NCBI GenBank assembly: GCA_012274165.1
Contig: JAAPAA010000355.1
Span: 1-21,845, forward strand
DNA length: 21,845 bases
Reading direction: 5' to 3'
From: Thiobacillaceae bacterium
GTDB taxonomy: Bacteria > Pseudomonadota > Gammaproteobacteria > Burkholderiales > Thiobacillaceae
Numbering within the stretch: the first letter of the stretch is position 1; each line of letters begins with the position of its first letter. The notes beneath the pieces were generated by a model that saw nothing but the letters and a program-made list of their open reading frames with translations, had not been told where the DNA came from and did not search any database. The translations under genes and the position numbers were made by a program. Shown here piece after piece: positions 21,799 to 21,845 of the stretch.

Positions 21799-21845
21799 CC
21801 TCTTCCGGGGGCGGTACGACCCTGAGCGCGGGTGAGTAGACGACA

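Overview
This 21.8-kb, fairly GC-rich window reads as chromosomal DNA of a Gram-negative proteobacterium. The translation and DNA-repair genes look betaproteobacterial, possibly Nitrosomonadales or Thiobacillus-like. That placement is inferred from protein style and gene order; no search was run. Most of the window is core housekeeping DNA with two accessory-looking ends. I found no CRISPR array, insertion sequence, prophage or rRNA.

Left end (1-2700): a small secreted Ala/Lys/Thr-rich protein resembling the acid-shock protein Asr lies divergently from a QseB/PmrA-type response regulator and its sensor kinase. A 59-bp imperfect direct repeat flanks the small gene. Each copy carries CTTAC-N6-CTTAC, the architecture bound by QseB/PmrA-family regulators, so the adjacent regulator is a candidate controller of this gene and of a related gene just outside the window.

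Centre (2700-15200), all on the minus strand: two ancient operons lie head-to-tail. In transcription order the first is udgB, a tautomerase, uvrC, pgsA, tRNA-Gly(GCC), tRNA-Cys(GCA) and tRNA-Leu(UAA). The second is rimP, nusA, infB, rbfA, truB, rpsO and pnp. An extended -10 promoter followed by a terminator-like hairpin sits just before rimP, like the attenuated leader of the enterobacterial rimP-nusA-infB operon. rpsO has its own promoter candidate overlapping the truB stop. The rpsO-pnp spacer holds a branched RNA structure followed by a terminator-like hairpin.

Right end (15200-21845): an HDOD-domain protein converges on a translationally coupled pair, a GGDEF diguanylate cyclase and a MinD/FlhG-like ATPase. 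Directly upstream of the cyclase, in about 500 bp without an intact gene, are frameshifted remains of an HD-GYP c-di-GMP phosphodiesterase. Beyond it, a DUF4105 (Lnb-type) membrane protein is divergent from a 751-residue patatin-like outer-membrane protein with the layout of type Vd (PlpD-like) autotransporters.

The points most worth checking are the duplicated regulator-box promoter beside the two-component system, the decayed HD-GYP gene next to an intact cyclase-ATPase pair, the rimP attenuator, and the rpsO-pnp RNA structure.
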